A stretch of DNA of 25,865 bases from a virus, in the IMG/VR virus record IMGVR_UViG_3300017989_000410, positions 1-25,865 of that record, one strand, 5' to 3'. Below, one piece after another: positions 22,308 through 25,865 of this stretch (position 1 is its first letter; the number at the start of each line of letters is the position of its first letter). The notes beneath the pieces were generated by a model. It was not told where the DNA came from. It worked only from the letters and a program-made list of their open reading frames with translations, and did not search any database. Both the position numbers and the translations under genes were made by a program.

Positions 22308-22458
22308 ACACGCGCACGGCGCACACTAATAGGGAACATTTTAGGTTCGCGCCGAGCGAGAAACGGCTGTGCGCGTGCGCGACCTCGATTAAGTCGTTAG
22401 CTAGCAACGGAGAAACCAGCGCACGGCCGTTCTCGAACCGCTGTGCGCGGTGTGCGCT
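22308..22458. repeat. Cluster of seven GTGCGC/GCGCAC hexamers
   Basis: GCGCAC occurs at 22312, 22319 and 22419; GTGCGC at 22369, 22375, 22443 and 22452. They are mostly paired with 0-3 bases between and alternate in orientation (two inverted, two direct, one inverted, two direct). Iteron-like clusters of this kind serve replication initiators, partition proteins or repressors. The adjacent helix-turn-helix gene is one candidate partner. Confidence 0.6.
22357..22435. repeat. Inverted repeat, arms 22357-22374 and 22419-22435
   Basis: The left arm CGAGAAACGGCTGTGCGC and right arm GCGCACGGCCGTTCTCG are complementary except for one extra A and one T/C difference, which is a G-U pair in RNA. The 44-base spacer holds one GTGCGC and an AT-richer stretch. 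It overlaps the hexamer cluster. Confidence 0.7.
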
Positions 22459-22523
22459 TGCTCAAATCGGACGAACCAAACTTGGCGACGATCAGGTTCG
22501 AGCCCGATCTTCTCTATTTACTA
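22458..22523 (+). repeat. Repeat copy B: segment encoding K-S-D-E-P-N-L-A-T-I
   Basis: The second copy of the segment at 159-225, in the same orientation. The open frame continues through PDLLYLLTRGLRRRRRSRS. It has one base fewer than copy A between CCCGATC and the TAT that follows. Confidence 0.75.
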
Positions 22524-22538
22524 ACGCGAGGCTTGCGG

Positions 22539-22590
22539 CGTCGCAGGCGATCGAGGTCGCTCGCGTGTGATATGTCGTCGCAGGCGATCG
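22539..22590 (+). repeat. 15-base direct repeat, CGTCGCAGGCGATCG
   Basis: Perfect copies at 22539-22553 and 22576-22590, 37 bases apart start to start. The repeat is a possible binding site pair just upstream of the promoter at 22636. Confidence 0.65.
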
Positions 22591-22635
22591 GCCGCGAGAA
22601 CGGCTCTGAGGGGCTCGAAGAAATTTTTGGTTTTT

Positions 22636-22665
22636 TTGACGTCTAGTAGTTTTTGGGGTTTTAAT
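22636..22665 (+). promoter_or_regulatory. Sigma70-type promoter for the downstream genes
   Basis: TTGACG at 22636-22641 and TTTAAT at 22660-22665, each five of six to consensus, are spaced by 18 bases. Transcription would start near 22672 and give a leader of about 145 bases before the gene at 22817. The leader shows no obvious riboswitch. Confidence 0.5.
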
Positions 22666-22816
22666 CTCATTATAGGTCTGATAGATTTGGGCTTAGTTGA
22701 GTGAGGCTTCATTCAACGATCTGAACAGTCACAGAAAGGCAAGATCGAACGACTGACCCTCTTCAAGTTCCTGACGCCGAGCGGCGTCGCAGATTTTCAG
22801 TGAAGGAGATTTTTCG

Positions 22817-23233
22817 ATGGGTGACAGAGCAAACGTTGTAATCAAGACCGGGCCGTTCATGCACGACGCATTTGTTGTCTATTCGCATTGGGCGGGAACC
22901 GAACTTCCGCAACTCGTTCAAGATGCGTTGAACAGCGAACACGCAAAGTCGCGAGACGGCGACCCCGCGTATCAAGCCCGAATCTTAGTGTCGAAGATTA
23001 TCCCCGCCGAAGCTCACGGCGAAGAGGGCGGTTGGGGCTTGTCTCACAGGATCGAAGACAACGAAGCAGGTCGACCCGTTCTCGTTGTCGATCTTGACGA
23101 CAAAGAAGTTTGGATCGCGAACGAAGATGCGATCAACGTTTCTAAAAATCGTTGGAGCTTCGACGACTTTCGCGAGATCAAACGGCCGGAAGGTCGCCCG
23201 CTGACCTGGGAGCATCTTGCGGTCAACGGATAA
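22817..23233 (+). CDS. MGDRANV-type hypothetical phage protein
   Basis: 138 residues with the opening MGDRANVVIKTG followed by VVYSHWAGTELPQLVQDAL and DPAYQARILVSKII. I recognise this pattern from small proteins found in phages and some bacteria: an MGDRANV start, a Y-x-H-W-x-G-x-x-L-P motif, and DPAY-x-x-R-I. Their function is not known to me. AAGGAG lies nine to ten bases before the ATG. The gene is the first after the promoter at 22636 and is closed by a strong intrinsic terminator, so it forms its own transcription unit. The abundance of such genes beside DNA-metabolism modules suggests an early or auxiliary role, an inference only. Confidence 0.75.
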   Translation: MGDRANVVIKTGPFMHDAFVVYSHWAGTELPQLVQDALNSEHAKSRDGDPAYQARILVSKIIPAEAHGEEGGWGLSHRIEDNEAGRPVLVVDLDDKEVWIANEDAINVSKNRWSFDDFREIKRPEGRPLTWEHLAVNG

Positions 23234-23240
23234 CCAAACA

Positions 23241-23276
23241 GCCCCGTCAGTGGCACCGCTGGCGGGGCGTGTTTTT
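23241..23276 (+). terminator. Intrinsic terminator
   Basis: GCCCCGTCAGTGG and CCGCTGGCGGGGC form an up to 13-base GC-rich stem with two G-U pairs and a very small loop. A T-rich tract (GTTTTTCTTC) follows three bases later. It lies seven bases after the stop of the gene at 22817 and is the clearest terminator in the window. Confidence 0.9.
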
Positions 23277-23323
23277 CTTCACTCAGTTTTCAGTTTTTCA
23301 AGTTCAAGAAAGAGAGATTAAAA

Positions 23324-24526
23324 ATGTCGAACGATCAACAAGTTCACGGCGAATTCAGCATTAGCCCTTGGTCCGGTCGCGGAACGCTCGAACAAATGGT
23401 CGGCGAGCTTCAGCGTCAGCTCGATACGAAAGTCGACTTCGTGTGTGATACTCGCGGCTTGAAAGCCGTCGTCGAGACGACCGAAGATGATCGTCGCTAT
23501 ATGCGGCTTCAGCCCGTCGATCGACAAGTTGGCGAGTTCATCGCAAGCGACGGTCTTCGTCTCACTCCCGAAGCGATGGTTCAGGTCGCGACGCGGCAGA
23601 CGCCGAAGATTCCGACTCGGTTCTTCCGCGAGCTTTTCGAGCAGCAGCCGGTCGCAGCCGTTCGCCTTGTCAATGAGCTAATGGCGAAGGCTCCGTCGCG
23701 ACGTCTGCTTCGCTGTCTCGACGGTAACGTTCGGGCGTTTCTCAGCGATCGCTATCGCGTCATGGATAATTACGATCTCGCTGTTGCGGCTCTCGGCGTT
23801 GCTCGTGAGCATGGCGGCGAAGTCGTCGAGGCGTCTCTGAGCGACACGAAGATGAGAATCAAGATCACTTCGCGTTCGGTCTTCGATGCGATCGACGAAG
23901 AACGAAAGGCGGGCGATCGCGGCTCGTGGTACGTGGGCGGAATGGGCGATCAAAAGTACCTTCGCCGCGTCGGTGCGAATTCGGGCGGGCAACTGCCGGG
24001 CGGTCCCGGCACGGTTCACCCTGTCGTCACGATCTCGAACAGCGAGACCGGGCAAGGCGGCTTGAACGTTCGCGTCGGCATCTTGCGGGCGATCTGCTTC
24101 AATATCGCAACCGTCGAAGACGTCGCTTGCAATATCCACCTGGGCGAACGTCTCGAAGAAGGCATCTTCACCGCAGAGACGATCTCGGCTGAATCGAAGT
24201 CGATCATGCTGAAGGCTCGCGACGGCATCAAGGCGGCGTTCAAGCCGGAAGTCTTCAAGCGTCTTGTCGCTCGCTGCCGCGACGCGGAAAGCGACAGGAT
24301 CGAAGCCCCGTCGGCTGCTGTCGACGCTCTCGTGAGCAACACGGAACTCAAAGACGAGCATCGCGACGAAATCTTGTCGCATTTCATTCGAGACTACTCG
24401 CCGACACGCTACGGATTGGCGCAAGCCGTCGCTCGGTTTTCTCAGGAGGTCGAAGACGTCGAAGCGTCGTCGTCGATGGAAGACTACGCGGGTAGCTTGA
24501 TTGGCTCTGGCGAACTGCTGAAATAG
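23324..24526 (+). CDS. DUF932-family phage/plasmid-like protein
   Basis: 400 residues. The diagnostic core is RAFLSDRYRVMDNYDLAVA near residues 137-157, followed by strands, a Gly-rich loop and HPVVTISNSETGQGGLNVR near residues 231-250, then RAICFNIA. This is the DUF932 (TIGR03299, phage/plasmid-like protein) pattern. The biochemical role of the family is not established; members occur in phages and plasmids, often near replication or recombination genes. The C-terminal 130 residues are helical. The ATG follows AGAGAG in an A-rich leader. The gene begins about 50 bases after a strong terminator, so it needs read-through or its own promoter, which I cannot see. Confidence 0.85.
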   Translation: MSNDQQVHGEFSISPWSGRGTLEQMVGELQRQLDTKVDFVCDTRGLKAVVETTEDDRRYMRLQPVDRQVGEFIASDGLRLTPEAMVQVATRQTPKIPTRFFRELFEQQPVAAVRLVNELMAKAPSRRLLRCLDGNVRAFLSDRYRVMDNYDLAVAALGVAREHGGEVVEASLSDTKMRIKITSRSVFDAIDEERKAGDRGSWYVGGMGDQKYLRRVGANSGGQLPGGPGTVHPVVTISNSETGQGGLNVRVGILRAICFNIATVEDVACNIHLGERLEEGIFTAETISAESKSIMLKARDGIKAAFKPEVFKRLVARCRDAESDRIEAPSAAVDALVSNTELKDEHRDEILSHFIRDYSPTRYGLAQAVARFSQEVEDVEASSSMEDYAGSLIGSGELLK

Positions 24527-24547
24527 CGGGGCACAGGGCCCAAGTGA

Positions 24548-24569
24548 GCGGCGTAAGGGATTACGCCGC
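24548..24569 (+). other. Perfect hairpin GCGGCGTAA-GGGA-TTACGCCGC
   Basis: A nine-base perfect stem with a GGGA tetraloop lies 21 bases after the DUF932 stop. No T-run follows, so terminator activity is doubtful. It may be an mRNA 3' stabiliser or a protein-binding hairpin. Confidence 0.6.
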
Positions 24570-24610
24570 AATCTTGGCTTCTCTGTTCGCGACAAAGGAA
24601 AGGGCTTGTC

Positions 24611-24940
24611 ATGGCCGACGAATACGAATGCGACGAATGCGGGGCTTGCTGCCGAAACTCGATCGTCGAGGTTTACGAACTCGACTGTCAGCGAGAACCG
24701 AAGGTCGCGGCGGCGGCGACGCCGTTCAAAGAGTTGGGCGAGGGCGGCGAGTTCGCCTTGCTCTACGATCACGTTCGCAATTGTTGTCCGCTGCTCGGCG
24801 AAGATAACCGATGCACAACTTACCCGACTCGACCGACCTGCTGCGTTGGAATGCAGGCGGGCGGCGAACAGTGTCAGGCATTCCGCGAACAGTCCGGCTT
24901 AGAGCCTCTCAAGCCTCTCAAGCCGGTTGAGTCCTGTTGA
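24611..24940 (+). CDS. YkgJ-type cysteine-cluster protein
   Basis: 109 residues. The N-terminus CDECGACC (Cys 7, 10, 13, 14), the middle NCCPLLGEDNRCTTYPTRP (Cys 58, 59, 68) and the later TCCVG and EQCQAFR match the YkgJ family, annotated as zinc- or iron-chelating (CxxCxxCC ... C ... RPxxC). The family's usual order, CxxCGxCC then CPxL and C-x-x-Y-x-x-R-P, is intact. The ligand and role of phage members are unknown. AAAGGAAAGG precedes the ATG. A small tandem (CCTCTCAAG twice, giving PLKPLKP) occurs at the C-terminus. The gene lies between the DUF932 and MGCDIH genes in what looks like an auxiliary operon. Confidence 0.8.
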   Translation: MADEYECDECGACCRNSIVEVYELDCQREPKVAAAATPFKELGEGGEFALLYDHVRNCCPLLGEDNRCTTYPTRPTCCVGMQAGGEQCQAFREQSGLEPLKPLKPVESC

Positions 24941-24976
24941 ACGTTTCTGTTTCTCACTTCACGAAAGGCGAGGATT

Positions 24977-25726
24977 ATGGGTTGCGACATTCACTGTTAC
25001 GCAGAGCGAAGAATCGATCAGTCGGGCGATTGGTCGCCGATGATCGAGCCCGTCGTTGGCGACGATGGTCAGCGGCGATGGCCGGCGGTTTACCACGATC
25101 GGAATTACGACATTTTCGCGATTCTCGCGAACGTCCGCAACGGTCGCGGCTTCGCGGGCATCCAGACGGGCGAAGAGTTCAACTTCATTTCAGAGCCGAA
25201 GGGCTTGCCCGATGACCTCTGTTCGGAATATCGGCATTCGCACGGATGCGAAACCAACGAAGACGGCGAGCCCGCCGACGGTTCTCCGTATCTCTGTTTC
25301 GGCGATCATTCGTTCTCGTTCCTGACGCTTCGCGAACTGCTCAGCTTCGACTACGATCAGATTCACGTTTCATACGGCGTCGTTGATCGCGAAGAGTTCG
25401 ACACGTTCGACGACCGTCGGAAGTTCGCCGAGAAGTATCACGGCGACTCGGTCAACGTTCAGCCGCAATCGTGGTGCGGTTCTGTCTCTGGTCCGACCGT
25501 CGCCGTTCTCGAAGAGACGGAGTATCGAGCCGTCAAGGAGAACGATCAGTTCGGAGAGGGCATCAATTATCAAGTAAGAACAGCGTGGCAGTTGACCTAC
25601 GCTCACGTTATGCGTCGGTTCTTTGAGGTCGTCGTTTGCCCGATGCTTTCCGATGCCGTTCGTCGCGGCATTCCGATCGAGAAGGCTCTCGATCAGTATC
25701 GAATCGTCTTCGGTTTCGACTCTTAG
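24977..25726 (+). CDS. MGCDIH-type hypothetical phage protein
   Basis: 249 residues. The opening MGCDIHCYAERR, then RNYDIFAILANVRNGRGF, KGLPDDLCSEY and DHSFSFLTLRELLSF are features I recognise from a common uncharacterised phage family with an MGCDIH start. The conserved Cys/His residues (Cys3, His6, the His of HSFS) could bind metal, but no enzyme activity is known to me. The second half is helical and ends before a basic R-R-x-I-x-I-E-K-A-L-D segment. A purine-rich leader (AAAGGCGAGG) supports the ATG. It belongs to the same strand and spacing as its neighbours and is likely co-transcribed with the YkgJ-type gene. Confidence 0.8.
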   Translation: MGCDIHCYAERRIDQSGDWSPMIEPVVGDDGQRRWPAVYHDRNYDIFAILANVRNGRGFAGIQTGEEFNFISEPKGLPDDLCSEYRHSHGCETNEDGEPADGSPYLCFGDHSFSFLTLRELLSFDYDQIHVSYGVVDREEFDTFDDRRKFAEKYHGDSVNVQPQSWCGSVSGPTVAVLEETEYRAVKENDQFGEGINYQVRTAWQLTYAHVMRRFFEVVVCPMLSDAVRRGIPIEKALDQYRIVFGFDS

Positions 25727-25755
25727 AAAGGCAAGGTAAAACGACAGGTCTTCCT

Positions 25756-25865
25756 ATGCAAGAACTATCAGCTACCGAATCACCCGTCGATGAAAGCACA
25801 CCGGCAGCTTCGCCCCCTGTTAATCCTTTTTACACGCCAGCAACCACGCAGCAGGACGAACCAAA
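25756..25865 (+). CDS. N-terminal fragment of an unidentified protein, runs off the window
   Basis: The frame from the ATG at 25756 is open to the end of the window (36 complete codons). The visible part is Ser/Thr/Pro/Glu-rich and looks disordered (STPAASPPVNPFYTPATT), typical of an N-terminal tail before a folded domain. It ends in QQDEP, so the function cannot be told. An AGAAAGGCAAGG leader lies about 17 bases upstream. The last 11 bases, GACGAACCAAA, repeat the start of the 17-base block at 171 and 22470, and in the same reading phase. Confidence 0.6.
   Translation, partial: MQELSATESPVDESTPAASPPVNPFYTPATTQQDEP

Larger units (their letters stand above)
22213..22816. other. Non-coding regulatory region, about 600 bases
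   Basis: No convincing gene. In order it contains a 28-base repeat with a minus-strand TATAAT, a cluster of GTGCGC/GCGCAC hexamers with an inverted repeat, copy B of the KSDEPN segment, a 15-base direct repeat, a T-rich stretch and a good promoter. The open frame from a GTG at 22443 to 22646 (LLKSDEPNLATIRFEPDLL, then Arg-rich) has no ribosome site and begins inside the hexamer cluster. I treat it as a relic rather than a gene. Confidence 0.7.

Noticed and set aside
165-22486. Reading the KSDEPN copies as true attL/attR sites
   Set aside because: Phage-type genes continue beyond the right copy, no integrase is visible and the perfect core is only 17 bases. It is mentioned as a possibility only.
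22443-22646. Open frame from GTG containing copy B of the KSDEPN segment
   Set aside because: It starts inside the hexamer cluster, has no ribosome site and turns into an Arg-rich stretch. It is kept as a repeat relic, not a gene.
23678-24772. 364-codon open frame on the minus strand
   Set aside because: It is antisense to the recognised DUF932 gene, with the same mirrored codon-bias cause and Arg-rich product.
24544-24807. Open frame starting before the YkgJ-type gene
   Set aside because: It overlaps the recognised gene in another frame, is Arg-rich, and its start lies within a hairpin region.
22730-25740. Shared AGAAAGGCAAG leader at 22734 and 25728
   Set aside because: The match is short, purine-rich and resembles ribosome-site sequence, so it is probably convergence and not a functional repeat.
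1-25865. CRISPR array, tRNA genes, insertion sequences
   Set aside because: I found no regularly spaced repeats, no cloverleaf-like sequences ending in CCA and no transposase-like product.

Overview
This window is part of a tailed bacteriophage or prophage genome. The gene order is that of a siphovirus: packaging, head, connector, tail, then host-interaction and early genes. Nearly every gene lies on the + strand and is packed with 1-80 base overlaps. I see no tail sheath, tRNA, rRNA, CRISPR array, transposase, integrase or recognisable endolysin. The host cannot be fixed from the sequence. The mid-50s GC content (judged by eye), the strong preference for GAC, CGA, TCG and GAA codons and a small Sec-secreted Tyr/Arg/Pro-rich protein would suit a planctomycete or similar host, but that is a weak inference.

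Layout. Bases 1-315 hold the end of an unidentified, apparently frameshifted gene. Bases 329-2084 encode a terminase small-subunit-like protein and a well-supported large terminase. A zinc-ribbon protein follows, then portal (2452-4158), a Mu gpF-like minor head protein (4146-5126), a protease-scaffold gene with an internal in-frame start (5178-6368), a jelly-roll-like structural protein (6438-7172) and the major capsid protein (7242-8456). Bases 8579-10255 carry connector and tail-completion genes. The tail tube protein (10267-11217) is followed by a tail assembly chaperone pair joined by a -1 ribosomal frameshift at an A AAA AAC heptamer (11221-12047). Next come a small coiled-coil protein, a 592-residue tape measure (12249-14027), a distal-tail candidate, a beta-rich fibre-like protein, a hub-like protein and three tandem related tail-tip proteins (17844-20106). 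Bases 20103-21998 hold four less familiar genes, including the secreted peptide.

A 70-residue excisionase/AlpA-like helix-turn-helix gene (22000-22212) is the only minus-strand gene. It converges on the late operon and sits beside a roughly 600-base non-coding region. That region holds a cluster of seven GTGCGC/GCGCAC hexamers with an 18-base inverted repeat, a second copy of a coding-like segment first seen at 159-225, a 15-base direct repeat and a good sigma70-type promoter. Beyond it lies what looks like an early or auxiliary module: an MGDRANV-type protein with a strong intrinsic terminator, a DUF932 protein, a YkgJ-type cysteine-cluster protein, an MGCDIH-type protein and the start of another gene that leaves the window.

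How it works together. Terminase and portal fill a protease-matured head built from the nested protease-scaffold pair and the capsid protein. The frameshifted chaperone and tape measure build a non-contractile tail of about 90 nm if the usual length rule holds. The paralogous tip proteins probably contact the host. The 22.2-22.8 kb region is the best candidate for a regulatory or replication switch between the late operon and the downstream genes.
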